Below, piece by piece: positions 25,875 to 34,739 of a stretch of DNA of 64,000 bases (position 1 is the first letter of the stretch; each line of letters starts with the position of its first letter). Source of the stretch: Rheinheimera salexigens (lineage in GTDB: Bacteria > Pseudomonadota > Gammaproteobacteria > Enterobacterales > Alteromonadaceae). The DNA is taken from NCBI RefSeq assembly GCF_001752395.1, contig NZ_MKEK01000001.1, positions 1,983,259 through 2,047,258 of the forward strand, written 5' to 3'. A program made the position numbers and the translations under genes. The notes below the pieces were generated by a model. The model was given only the letters and a program-made list of their open reading frames with translations, made no database searches and had not been told where the DNA came from.

Positions 25875-28079
25875 TTAAAAACGGTATTCTAGATCAACAC
25901 CCCATGTCAAAGGCGCTGCTGCATACTGTTGATAACTATTCGCTGTTGAAGCCGCTGAATAGGTATGATCAGCAAGGTTACGTACCCAAATAGCTACTTT
26001 GTAAGCCGAACTATTCGGTTCAAAAGATACCCTAGCGTTAACCATGGTACCCACGCTTGTTTTCGCACTTTCTGGGGCGTTCGCCACCAAATTCCATGAA
26101 TCATCTTCTACCGTAGCGTCAATACGGCTCACAATAGTACCGATATCTAAATCAGCTATATGGGTTACACCTAATGTAGCTTTGTAATCTGGCGCATTTT
26201 TCAACTCTAATGATAATGCACATTCAATACTCACCACACCATTACACGTAGGTGATGAACCCGAGTTGGTTAGACCACCCGCTTGAGCAAGCGTGACAGA
26301 AGAGTACTCTGCATCTAGGGTTCCTAAAATTATGTTAAAAGACAAGTTTTTGGTGGCCGCATAGATAACTTCCAGCTCTAAACCAGAAGTTTTGGTTTCA
26401 TCAACGTTAAAACGGGTAAAACCTACACCAGGTACGGTTGAAGCAATCTGCAAGTCATTATATTCGTTTAGGAAATAGGTCGCGTTTACTCGTAAACGGT
26501 TATCCATCCAGTCGCTGCGAAGACCAAACTCAAGGGTGTCTATGGTTTCTTCATCTACCGGTAAAAAACACGCAGTTGACGAAAAACAGTCTGGTGACCA
26601 ACCGCCGCTTTTAAAGCCATTCGCATAAGATACATAACCCATAAGATTTTCAGTAAATTTACGGTTCAAAGCAACAGTAAAGTTGGTGTTGTTAAAGTCA
26701 CGAGACTCTACTTTATTTAAGCCCGACGAAACTGCAAGCGCATCTAGATCTTTCGTCTCTGTTGTATAACGAACGCCTGTTGTTAAGGTGTAGTCAGAAA
26801 ACTTATAATCACTTTGGAAAAAAATTGCGAGTGCGTCAGTTTTAAGACCTAGCTCAAAGGGCGCTACAAATACAGTATCCATCTTCGCGTCTTCGGTGAA
26901 ATAGTAAAGACCAGTAACAAAGTTAAAGTTACCTGTGTAGTTTGAAGATACAGTAATTTCTTGACTGAATTGATCTTGGTCAGTTTGTTGTTTATACACA
27001 AAACCGACACGGCTTAACATGTCGTCTTCCATAGTGCGATAACCACTTAAAAACTCCACATCATAGTCGCCAAAAGTGCCCAGTACGTTCAAAGTTACGC
27101 CAGAAGTTTTCACCTCAGCAAAATGATTGGTCAAACACCCCATCGGTAAAAAAGCAACAGGTGTATTAGCATTACATACTGTTCCATTTATAGGTTCAAT
27201 AGTGAATATATTATTGTCGCCATCGCGTCCGACCATTGTACTGCCAGGACTTGGATCAGAATCATCATCAGTGTGATCAATACCAATATTCATAGACCAG
27301 TCTTGATTAAACTCATGCAACAAATTGGCTTTAAACGCTTTAGTACTTTGTTTGCCTAAATTTGTACCTGCAAACTCGGCGAAGTCACCATTTGGATTAA
27401 GGGTATGGAAACCATCACGGCTGCGAGTTAGTACTGTGGCTCTAATGCCGGTTGAGTCTGAAATTGCAAGATTTCCAGTTAAGCGCGCATCAAGTCTGTC
27501 ATGGCTACCAATAGTGACTTTTGCCGTACCATAGTTGTCACCCAAGTCAGGACCTTTAGAGATAAGTTTTACCGCGCCACCGTTTGAGTTCCTACCATAA
27601 AGTGTACCTTGAGGACCGCGCAGCACTTCAATACGTTCTAAATCGACTAAATCGAACAATGCGCCAACTTGACGTCCGATATAAATTCCATCAACGTAAA
27701 TACCTACTGCTGGATCTGCAGTAATTCGTGATTCATCTTCACCTACACCCCGCAAGAATATGCGCGCACCACTCGACGTACCGGTGTTTGCGGCTATGTT
27801 GATGTTAGGGACTTGACTCTGTAAGTCCAGAACGTTGCTAACCTGTCTTATTTCTAAAGCGTCAGCGCCTAAACCGGTAACTGCAAGCGGTACTTCCTGA
27901 ATTGATTGTATGCGGCGTTGTGAGGTTACGTTAATAACTTCTATGCCAGCATCCTTTTTTTCTGCAACATTTTCAGCAGGGTTTTCTTGCTCTTGTGCAT
28001 AAACGGAAGTAGTTGTGCCAGCGCATAGTGCGGCAAATATTGCGTAGCGAAGGTAACGGTATTTAAACTGAGTTTGCAT
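25875..28079 (-). CDS. TonB-dependent outer-membrane receptor
   Basis: About 734 residues from the ATG at 28079 (AGGGAA ribosome site); the longer frame to 28157 adds a non-signal extension. Signal peptide YAIFAALCAGTTTSVYAQ, then a TonB-box-like EVINVTSQRR, a plug domain (VPLAVTGLGADALEI, RIFLRGVGEDESRITADPAVGIYVDGIYIGRQVG, ERIEVLRGPQGTLYGRNSNGG) and a 22-strand barrel ending in the aromatic residue of VDLEYRF. The plug sequence is typical of receptors for small organic molecules in catabolic clusters rather than siderophores. It probably brings the cluster's substrate through the outer membrane. A candidate control motif lies 90 bases upstream. Confidence 0.92.
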   Translation of the reverse strand: MQTQFKYRYLRYAIFAALCAGTTTSVYAQEQENPAENVAEKKDAGIEVINVTSQRRIQSIQEVPLAVTGLGADALEIRQVSNVLDLQSQVPNINIAANTGTSSGARIFLRGVGEDESRITADPAVGIYVDGIYIGRQVGALFDLVDLERIEVLRGPQGTLYGRNSNGGAVKLISKGPDLGDNYGTAKVTIGSHDRLDARLTGNLAISDSTGIRATVLTRSRDGFHTLNPNGDFAEFAGTNLGKQSTKAFKANLLHEFNQDWSMNIGIDHTDDDSDPSPGSTMVGRDGDNNIFTIEPINGTVCNANTPVAFLPMGCLTNHFAEVKTSGVTLNVLGTFGDYDVEFLSGYRTMEDDMLSRVGFVYKQQTDQDQFSQEITVSSNYTGNFNFVTGLYYFTEDAKMDTVFVAPFELGLKTDALAIFFQSDYKFSDYTLTTGVRYTTETKDLDALAVSSGLNKVESRDFNNTNFTVALNRKFTENLMGYVSYANGFKSGGWSPDCFSSTACFLPVDEETIDTLEFGLRSDWMDNRLRVNATYFLNEYNDLQIASTVPGVGFTRFNVDETKTSGLELEVIYAATKNLSFNIILGTLDAEYSSVTLAQAGGLTNSGSSPTCNGVVSIECALSLELKNAPDYKATLGVTHIADLDIGTIVSRIDATVEDDSWNLVANAPESAKTSVGTMVNARVSFEPNSSAYKVAIWVRNLADHTYSAASTANSYQQYAAAPLTWGVDLEYRF

Positions 28080-28167
28080 AATGGTTCCCTGATTCTTGGT
28101 AGATTCGCTGTTATTAAATAACACTTGTTGTGAACGCTTTTTTGTAAGACTTAACACATAGCTCTAA

Positions 28168-28183
28168 TGACACATTAATATAT
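28168..28183. promoter_or_regulatory. shared motif TGAYACATTAATAT upstream of the TonB receptor
   Basis: TGACACATTAATATAT here resembles TGATACATTAATATGA read on the minus strand at 29761-29776, upstream of the MFS and VOC genes. The ACATTAAT core also occurs at 9520-9527 and, inverted, at 23268-23275. A shared operator is possible; the core is short and AT-rich. Confidence 0.35.
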
Positions 28184-28265
28184 CTTTATGCAATGTCAAG
28201 CATAAGTCAACTTTTGAAACAAGTCAGTATTTTGAAAACAGCTTTTTGAATATAATGAAGACAAA

Positions 28266-28292
28266 AAAGCCGGTGTTTGTTGCACCGGCTTT
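28266..28292 (-). terminator. terminator after the MFS gene
   Basis: AAAGCCGGTG (28266-28275) and CACCGGCTTT (28283-28292) form a perfect 10-base stem with a 7-base loop. On the minus strand it is followed by a T-run. It separates the MFS gene from the TonB receptor downstream. Confidence 0.85.
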
Positions 28293-28331
28293 CTCAGTTT
28301 GAAATTGCTTAGTCTCTTAGCTTATGTTGGG

Positions 28332-29609
28332 CTAACTTTTAGCCACTTCAGGAATTTGTGTCGCAGCTAATTCTTTGCTTGGATCATCTCCAAATGTAGT
28401 TGGATATTTTCCTAACAGTAAAAGTAAAGCACCACCGGCTATAAACAAGAATATTGATGCAAAGATCATCTGATCGTAGCTTCCTGTTGTGTCACGGACA
28501 TAGGCATAAATTAGCGGCGATAGAGCTGAGCCAATACCAAATGCCATATATAACATGCCATAAATTTTACCGTAGTTTGCCATGCCAAAATATCTGCCTG
28601 AAAGATAGGCTATTAAGTCGCTTTCGGCACCGGCTGCAAAACCTAAAAAAAGCCCGGCCATAATAACCATAGGAAATAGAATGTCATCGCCAAGTAAAAT
28701 GATGCCAGTAATTGCCGGTAAACATAGTAATGGAAACGCTACAAAACTAGCCCAGAATCGATCTAGCAACATACCAGTAATAATACGTCCGGAAAAAATG
28801 CCTATACCTAACGCAGACATAACCGTCGCACTTTGACTAAGTGTAAAACCACGATCGGCCAAAATAGGTACCATGTTAATGAAAGCACCACCAAATGCTA
28901 TGGCAATAAGCATAATAGACACCCAAATAATCCAGAATCGGTAGTCTTTTAACGCAACAGAAAGTGTAACGCCTGATACCTTCCCTGTGGCATTTTTAAT
29001 TTCTTTAGGTAACTCATCAGCAGTAGGCTCGCGGAAAAGCCATAGGCAAACTGGTAAAGCAATTAACAGCGGGAAAAGTGCAACGATATAAAACATACTG
29101 CGCCAGCCTTCATTCTCTATGGCCCATACTGCAATATGGGGAATAAACAGCGGCGGTAAGCTAGTGCCCATTAGTAGCAAACCTAATGCTAATCCCCGAC
29201 TCTTAAAAAACCACATATTGATAGCTCTACTCCATGTGACGGGAGTTGAACCAATTCCAACCAAGCCTACCATCAGCCAAAGGCCGTAATAAACCGGAAG
29301 AGAAGCCGGCGTGAGTGAAATGGCCGCGAACGATAAGCCAAACGCAAATAATGACCAAAGAGCGACAGGCCTTACACCATATTTATCTGCTAGCCAACCA
29401 AGCAGCGGGGCCATGAAAGATGCAGTTATACCAAAAATGGTAATTGGAAAAACAATCTGGGTAGTGGTCCAGCCGAACTCTTGTGAAAGTGGCGCAACGG
29501 TAAATCCAATAATATTATACGGTAATGGTGATGCGCCCAGAGCAACGCCTAGAAATGCAGCAAATAGGACTTTCCAACCTGTACTGAATTCTTCAAATTT
29601 GCTTTTCAT
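28332..29609 (-). CDS. major facilitator superfamily (MFS) transporter
   Basis: The protein has 425 residues with 12 hydrophobic helices and the MFS loop 2-3 motif GWLADKYGVRP. A charged break between helices 6 and 7 carries PTADELPKEIKNATGK. Helix signatures MVGLVGIGSTPVTWSRAI and MSALGIGIFSGRIITGMLLDRF resemble the monocarboxylate/oxalate-formate transporter group. Probably imports an organic acid or the cluster's substrate across the inner membrane, complementing the TonB receptor. The next gene on the right is the divergent VOC gene at 29888. Confidence 0.9.
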   Translation of the reverse strand: MKSKFEEFSTGWKVLFAAFLGVALGASPLPYNIIGFTVAPLSQEFGWTTTQIVFPITIFGITASFMAPLLGWLADKYGVRPVALWSLFAFGLSFAAISLTPASLPVYYGLWLMVGLVGIGSTPVTWSRAINMWFFKSRGLALGLLLMGTSLPPLFIPHIAVWAIENEGWRSMFYIVALFPLLIALPVCLWLFREPTADELPKEIKNATGKVSGVTLSVALKDYRFWIIWVSIMLIAIAFGGAFINMVPILADRGFTLSQSATVMSALGIGIFSGRIITGMLLDRFWASFVAFPLLCLPAITGIILLGDDILFPMVIMAGLFLGFAAGAESDLIAYLSGRYFGMANYGKIYGMLYMAFGIGSALSPLIYAYVRDTTGSYDQMIFASIFLFIAGGALLLLLGKYPTTFGDDPSKELAATQIPEVAKS

Positions 29610-29760
29610 ATCAATTAGCCTTGTAGTATTTAACCGAGCGGTTGGCCCCTTAAAGCGTTAAGGAAGCATTATGCTGTATTATTTAATGCATCATAAAACA
29701 ACACCCTAGTGACAAAATTTCATCACGTCAATAGAATCAATAGTTGCTTTAGAGTTATTG

Positions 29761-29776
29761 TCATATTAATGTATCA
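29761..29776. promoter_or_regulatory. inverse copy of the TGAYACATTAATAT motif in the MFS/VOC divergent region
   Basis: TCATATTAATGTATCA is the minus-strand version of the motif upstream of the TonB receptor. It lies between the MFS and VOC genes and could serve both. Inference from similarity only. Confidence 0.35.
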
Positions 29777-29887
29777 ATAAGGGTTGAATTTTGACCTTGC
29801 GAATTCGCAGTGCAGATTTAAAAACCATTAACAATCAGAGCTTTACATGACTAATTCAACAATTTAAAAAAAAGGTAAATAAACGTA

Positions 29888-30793
29888 ATGTATGACCATT
29901 TATATGTTGGCGTTAGAAACATTAACGATTCATTGAAGCTTTGGCACGATATCTTAGGCTTCTCACTCAGCTACAGACCTGCGAGCGACTGTAGAGCATT
30001 AGAAACACTTTGGGCCCTCAAGCCTAATGCAATAAATGGACTTGTACTCCTTGAAACGCCATCTGCGCCGAGTGGCCGAGTTATGTTAGTAGATTTCACT
30101 GAACATTCACAAAGCGTTAGACACGGTGCCCAAACCTTCGATCTTTGCCCTAAAAACCTTGATATTAACGTTGTCAATTTCCATGATAGAGTGGCTGAGC
30201 TCAAAGCAGCCGGCTATACGCTTCGATCAGAACCAGTGCATTACGCAATTGATAAGCTTGATGTATGGGAAGTGCAAGTAGCGGGTTGTGATGATGTCAA
30301 TGTAGTGCTTACCGAAATAGTCGGTGAGACCCTGGCGTTAACGCCCCGTCAGTTTGGTGGTATTACCTCGGTTGTCACAATAGTTGAAAATATTTATAAA
30401 GAGGCGGAGTTTTACACTGCATTGGGCTTCGACATGCTCGACAGTCATTGCCTAAAAGGTCCGGACATTGAGAAAATGATTGGTCTGCCCAAAGGAGCAA
30501 GTTTGACCATGCAATTGTTGGGCGAAGCAAGTCATCGATTTGGTAGAGCAGAGCTAATTAAATATGAAAAGGTGGAGGGAAATAATTTGTACCCTAAAGC
30601 AGCACCGCCCGCGATAGGCTTTTTCCGTGGTGCTGTGGTGGTTAGCGATTTAAAAAAATGTATTAATAATTTATCAATCGAAAATATTACGGACGTGGCG
30701 CCCATGGAAATGGACTATTTAGACCAGAAGTTTTTAGCAATAACCCTGTCTACGCCTTCTGGGTTCATTATTGATATACTACAACCTTGCTAA
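29888..30793 (+). CDS. two-module VOC family protein
   Basis: This 301-residue protein has a VOC module at about 2-140 (YDHLYVGVRNINDSLKLWHDILGF, VWEVQVAGCDDVNVVLTEI) and a second at about 155-300 (GGITSVVTIVENIYKEAEFYTALGFDML, STPSGFIIDILQP). Like the proteins at 5981 and 16311 it has two modules, but sequence blocks such as IIGEPA are absent, so it is a more distant relative. It is divergent from the MFS carrier. A role on the imported compound is inferred from its place. Confidence 0.8.
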   Translation: MYDHLYVGVRNINDSLKLWHDILGFSLSYRPASDCRALETLWALKPNAINGLVLLETPSAPSGRVMLVDFTEHSQSVRHGAQTFDLCPKNLDINVVNFHDRVAELKAAGYTLRSEPVHYAIDKLDVWEVQVAGCDDVNVVLTEIVGETLALTPRQFGGITSVVTIVENIYKEAEFYTALGFDMLDSHCLKGPDIEKMIGLPKGASLTMQLLGEASHRFGRAELIKYEKVEGNNLYPKAAPPAIGFFRGAVVVSDLKKCINNLSIENITDVAPMEMDYLDQKFLAITLSTPSGFIIDILQPC

Positions 30794-30831
30794 TCTGAAA
30801 TACCCTGCGGGAGGTGTTGTGCAAAGTCAGA

Positions 30832-30861
30832 TAGATACCACTCCTCTACAACCTGACTTTG
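30832..30861. repeat. hairpin with 9-base arms after the VOC gene
   Basis: CAAAGTCAG (30832-30840) and CTGACTTTG (30853-30861) are perfect inverses. The flanks GTGTTG and CAACAC, about 20-30 bases further out, can extend it. No T-run. Possibly the mRNA end of the VOC gene. Confidence 0.5.
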
Positions 30862-31050
30862 ACCGGCCCAGTCGGCAACACAATCACTGCAAACTCATCA
30901 GAGTTGCAAAAATATTTTTAAAGTGGCATTAACGGTTTCCTGTTAGTAATGACGCAGTTTAAAAGGCGCATTCATTTGGCTGTGCTTAGCTAGATTAAGA
31001 AGAAATGCAGCAATACTAACAAAATTTACATACACCAACTGCCTTTATGC

Positions 31051-31351
31051 TCACTTAAGTGTTACATCCAAACCAAGTGATATTAAGGTTCCTACCAGTG
31101 TAGTGATGACCACCGATACCAATGAACCAATAAGCACATACTCAGTCATGCTTCGGTCATCTGATTTATTCAATTCACCAAATCTAAATATTGATTTAGC
31201 TGCCAATACAAAACCCACCGCTGTATAGCTGCCCACAAGGCTAAAGGTTAGTTGTATCAATCGTTACATCCTCTACCAAGTGAAAGGCAATGGCTGCTAG
31301 TACCAATACATGTAAAGCCTGGTCAATAACAAAGTAGGGTGAGTTAGTCAT
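31051..31351 (-). pseudogene. decayed DUF3307 membrane-protein gene
   Basis: Two out-of-frame pieces. From the ATG at 31351: TNSPYFVIDQALHVLVLAA, the mid-protein DQxxH region of DUF3307. After a frame change near 31260: YTAVGFVLAAKSIFRFGE, then TEYVLIGSLVSVVIT, the family's conserved C-terminus. An intact member has about 240 residues. The N-terminal third and an internal stretch are gone and the two remnants are shifted by one base, so no functional protein is expected. It lies between the catabolic cluster and the aminopeptidase gene. Confidence 0.8.
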
Positions 31352-31507
31352 TATTGGCTAATAATTGAGAATGAGCTGTTTAAGGCTAAATAGTTTATAA
31401 GGCAAAAAAGACAAAACACCGCCATATCACGAATAGCGGTGTTTATTTAAATGATTAAATGAATAGAATTTAAATAATAATTATTAAAATAAGTACTCCA
31501 ATGCCGA

Positions 31508-33055
31508 TTAGTTAGCTTGTTGGTACAACTGCACCCATTCCGTTAATAACCGGACACCATAGCCATTACTGCCTTCAGGGTGAATACCTTTAGCCGTGGC
31601 GCTAAAAGCATCACCGGCCATATCAACATGGGCCCAAGGTGTATCTGCCGCGAAGTGTTGCAAGAAAATAGCTCCGGCCTGAGCACCTGGCGAGCCCGTG
31701 TTCATTCTATCGGCAATGCGGCTTTTGGTAATGTCATCATAACCGGTTAAGGGTAATGGCCAAAGTCGCTCTTGCACCTGCTCACCCGCTTGACGAAGCG
31801 TTTGCTCAATAGCACTATCTTGGGTAAATACGGCAGAATACGCTGTGCCTAAGGCGCGTACTTTAGAGCCTGTTAAGGTAGCAATATCAACAATCGCTCG
31901 GGCTTTTAAATGCTCTCGGGCATACCAAATACCATCGGCTAAAATTAACCGCCCTTCTGCATCTGTGCTACCAATTTCAATGGTACTGCCATCGCCTGCC
32001 GTTACCACATCACCTGGCAACTGCGCATCACGTGAGATCACGTTAATAGAAAGAGGCGCTACTGCCACTACATTCACTGCGGCTTTTTGGCCCGCTAAGG
32101 CTTGCACTGCACCAACTACGGCTGCGGCACCTGCTTTGTCGGTGTGCATGCGTATAATTGAAGACGATGTTGTTTTTAAATTATAACCGCCCGTGTCATA
32201 GGTGTTACCTTTACCGACTAAAGCGATTGGTTGGCCTGGGGCACCTTGCCAATGGGCAATAAGTAAATACGATTTGTTATCGCTGCCTTGGCTTACGCCA
32301 TATAACGAGCCCATACCTAACGCTTTTACTTGCTCTGGCGTTAAAATGGTGACTTTTACCCCCAATGGCTCTAGCACCTCACGGCTATAATTAGCAAATA
32401 CTTCTGGGTAACCAGAACTACCGGGCAAATTGGTTAGCTCGCGCGCGGTAAATACGCCTTGCGCCAGCGCATGCAGTTGCTGGTAACGGGCCTGGGTTGC
32501 CTTAACATCGGCTACTTGCAAACTATACTTCTGCTCCGGCCGAGCTGCTGGTTTAGATTTAAACCGATCGAAGCGATAATTACGTAGCTCCATGCCATGT
32601 GCTAAAGATGCACTGATAGTAGTATTGAGCTCAATATCGCTAATAAGCTGACTATTTACATGTACCCGTTTCGCTTTAGTCGCGTTGACATGTGTACTCA
32701 GAGTTGCACCCAACTCTTCCGCTTTTGCTCGGCTTAACTGTGCTGGCTCGCCCACACCTAGGAGCACCACACGGCCAAAATCTAGGCCTACCGGGGCCAC
32801 TATCTCCAGCTTAGTGCCGCTTTTACCCGTAAATTCTGCTACCTGTATGGCTCGGTTTATTTGACTACGAGTAACCTTGCTCCACTTTGCCATATTTAGT
32901 TCGGTAATGTTTTCAGGCACCAGTATTACTAGGATGTCAGCTTGCTGCTGACTTTGATTAAATTGTACCTGAGTTTTTAAAAAGGGTTGCGGCGTTACCG
33001 CCATTGTACTAAAACTGAATAGCGCGACCGCGCACCAAAGCAAGGGCTTTTTCAT
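31508..33055 (-). CDS. exported M17 (leucyl aminopeptidase) family metallopeptidase
   Basis: 515 residues from the ATG at 33055 (AAGGA upstream; an earlier ATG at 33073 has no ribosome site). Signal peptide KKPLLWCAVALFSFSTMA. The C-terminal catalytic domain has VGKGNTYDTGGYNLK, a later TDKAGAAA and STDAEGRLILADG. These match the metal ligands (Lys, Asp, Asp, Asp, Glu) and the catalytic Lys and Arg of PepA. The canonical first Asn of NTDAEGRL is Ser here, which is not a metal ligand. Cytoplasmic PepA lacks a signal, so this is a periplasmic paralogue that trims peptides. Confidence 0.88.
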   Translation of the reverse strand: MKKPLLWCAVALFSFSTMAVTPQPFLKTQVQFNQSQQQADILVILVPENITELNMAKWSKVTRSQINRAIQVAEFTGKSGTKLEIVAPVGLDFGRVVLLGVGEPAQLSRAKAEELGATLSTHVNATKAKRVHVNSQLISDIELNTTISASLAHGMELRNYRFDRFKSKPAARPEQKYSLQVADVKATQARYQQLHALAQGVFTARELTNLPGSSGYPEVFANYSREVLEPLGVKVTILTPEQVKALGMGSLYGVSQGSDNKSYLLIAHWQGAPGQPIALVGKGNTYDTGGYNLKTTSSSIIRMHTDKAGAAAVVGAVQALAGQKAAVNVVAVAPLSINVISRDAQLPGDVVTAGDGSTIEIGSTDAEGRLILADGIWYAREHLKARAIVDIATLTGSKVRALGTAYSAVFTQDSAIEQTLRQAGEQVQERLWPLPLTGYDDITKSRIADRMNTGSPGAQAGAIFLQHFAADTPWAHVDMAGDAFSATAKGIHPEGSNGYGVRLLTEWVQLYQQAN

Positions 33056-33302
33056 TTTATTCCTTAAATTCATATTATTAGCTAAACAATTTTAAGGTTA
33101 GCCACTGGCGTAACCTATGCTTTAAACCCGTTGATATCATACTCGCACTTGGCCGGGTATCGTTTATCGATAGACCTCAACAATTAGCCGATAGTTAGCC
33201 CAAAGTTTGCATTCAGGCTTTACCTTTTAAAATAATTACGTAATTAATGCCCTATGTATTGCGATGTTCGAATAAATTTATTTGATATATTAAAGGAACA
33301 AG

Positions 33303-33809
33303 ATGAAAATTATATTTTCGCACGGCAAAGAAAGCGGCCCTTGGGGTTCTAAAATAAAACGTCTTGCTGATATTGCAAAACAGCAAGGGTTTGCAGTCGA
33401 CAGCATTGATTACTCAGGTATCACTGATCCCGATCTTCGAGTAGAAAAGTTACTTAGTGTTATTGAAAATGAAACTGACCTTATGCTTGTTGGTTCAAGT
33501 ATGGGCGGCTATGTGTCGTTAGTAGCCTCTGCAAGCCAGAATGTGAAAGCAGTATTTTTGTTAGCGCCAGCGCTGTATTTGGCCAATTATAATATTCAAG
33601 AGTACAGTTTTTCAAGCGTATTAACTGAAGTGGTTCATGGCTGGTCAGATGATATTATACCGGTAGAAAACTCTATTAGGTTTTGTCAGCAACATTGTCA
33701 CAGCTTACATTTAATAGCTGGCGATCATCGGCTTAATAGCTCAATAGACACTGTCGCGACTTTGTTTAAGCAATTTTTAATCAAAACTAAAGGTAGTAAT
33801 AAAGCCTAA
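33303..33809 (+). CDS. small alpha/beta hydrolase
   Basis: This 168-residue protein with no signal peptide has IIFSHGKESGPWGSKI near the start (oxyanion), nucleophile elbow GSSMGG (about 62), acid-bearing HGWSDDIIP (about 117) and a late His in AGDHRLNSS. It thus has a full Ser-Asp-His triad in a lidless hydrolase of the RBBP9/YqiA-like size. Substrate unknown. Monocistronic, followed by a hexanucleotide repeat and a terminator. Confidence 0.8.
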   Translation: MKIIFSHGKESGPWGSKIKRLADIAKQQGFAVDSIDYSGITDPDLRVEKLLSVIENETDLMLVGSSMGGYVSLVASASQNVKAVFLLAPALYLANYNIQEYSFSSVLTEVVHGWSDDIIPVENSIRFCQQHCHSLHLIAGDHRLNSSIDTVATLFKQFLIKTKGSNKA

Positions 33810-33826
33810 CTCTGCTCCGATACTCC

Positions 33827-33852
33827 AGTTATAGTTATAGTTATAGTTATAG
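33827..33852 (+). repeat. hexanucleotide tandem repeat (AGTTAT), 4.3 units
   Basis: Four full AGTTAT units plus AG, directly behind the hydrolase gene. Non-coding. Repeats of this kind expand and contract by slippage. Confidence 0.9.
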
Positions 33853-33883
33853 TCACAATGCTTAATTGCCTTAGTTAACTCCC

Positions 33884-33916
33884 AAAAAAAAGCCCCGAAT
33901 AAATCGAGGCTTTTAG
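33884..33916. terminator. bidirectional terminator between hydrolase and PEP-CTERM genes
   Basis: An A8 tract, GCC-CCGA, a short AT loop, TCGAGGC and TTTT form a stem usable from both sides. It lies between convergent genes. Confidence 0.8.
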
Positions 33917-33922
33917 CAACTC

Positions 33923-34696
33923 TTAGGATTTAAGCTTAGCTGCACTTTTCCTTCTGGCAAAGCCAAGGCCTGCTAAACCAAGCGCCAATATAGCGATTGA
34001 TGCCGGCTCTGGTACTTTGACACCGCCCACACCATCGGCGCCAAACGCCCTAATCTCATTAGTGGACACAAAAGTGCCCGCGCCAGTCAGGGTATTCAAT
34101 GAAATTGTTGTGCCAGCATTGGTAAAGCCATATAAAGTATTATCTAAAAAACTTAGACCATAGACGGCTTCATAACCTGTTACACCCAGCATTGTTCCAG
34201 TTCCATTAGAGACATTTAATAACCAAAGGCTATCACCAAGCCCTGTATTAGATGTAGTAGATGAAAGATAAAGATTCCCCATCTCATCAAAAGCAATGTC
34301 ACCTGAGGAACTATACGCTCCCGAACCAATAAAACCAGCTAACCCCGTGCTCAAACTAAGTGAAAACAGGCTATTACCACCTGAACCGTACAAAATACCA
34401 TTACTACCAAAGGTTAAGCCGTTAATGATTGCATTCGTGTTGCCAATAAAGCTAGTGGCTGCTGTGTCTTGGTCAATGGCGTACAAAGCAGTCCCGCCCA
34501 ACACACCATACAAAATGTTAGAAGTAGGATCTAAAGCAATATCATACATAGTCCCCGTATTGCCGATTAGTGTTGAAATATTAGTGTTGACATTATATTC
34601 CCATAACCCACCCAAACCATCATTAATAAACGAAGCATGTGCCGAAGTGGTACCTGCTAATAGTAAAGCCGCTATAGTGTTAATTGTACTCTTCAT
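33923..34696 (-). CDS. PEP-CTERM sorting-signal protein with beta-propeller-like repeats
   Basis: The 257-residue protein has a signal peptide (INTIAALLLAGTTSAHAS). Mid-part repeats of about 40 residues follow the pattern 'DIALDPTSNILYGV', 'LYAIDQDTAATSFIGN', 'LFSLSLSTGLAGFIGSG', suggesting a DUF4394-like beta propeller. The C-terminus is a canonical PEP-CTERM signal: VPEPAS, a hydrophobic helix and FARRKS. Such proteins are cut and anchored or released by an exosortase, usually with exopolysaccharide genes; none is in the window. Function unknown, surface or matrix related. Confidence 0.88.
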   Translation of the reverse strand: MKSTINTIAALLLAGTTSAHASFINDGLGGLWEYNVNTNISTLIGNTGTMYDIALDPTSNILYGVLGGTALYAIDQDTAATSFIGNTNAIINGLTFGSNGILYGSGGNSLFSLSLSTGLAGFIGSGAYSSSGDIAFDEMGNLYLSSTTSNTGLGDSLWLLNVSNGTGTMLGVTGYEAVYGLSFLDNTLYGFTNAGTTISLNTLTGAGTFVSTNEIRAFGADGVGGVKVPEPASIAILALGLAGLGFARRKSAAKLKS

Positions 34697-34739
34697 TTTT
34701 CAATCCTCTTTTAAAAAAAATTGATACACGACTCGAGCG

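Noticed and set aside
33827..33852. CRISPR-like array
   Set aside because: Hexamer units without spacers; no cas genes in the window.
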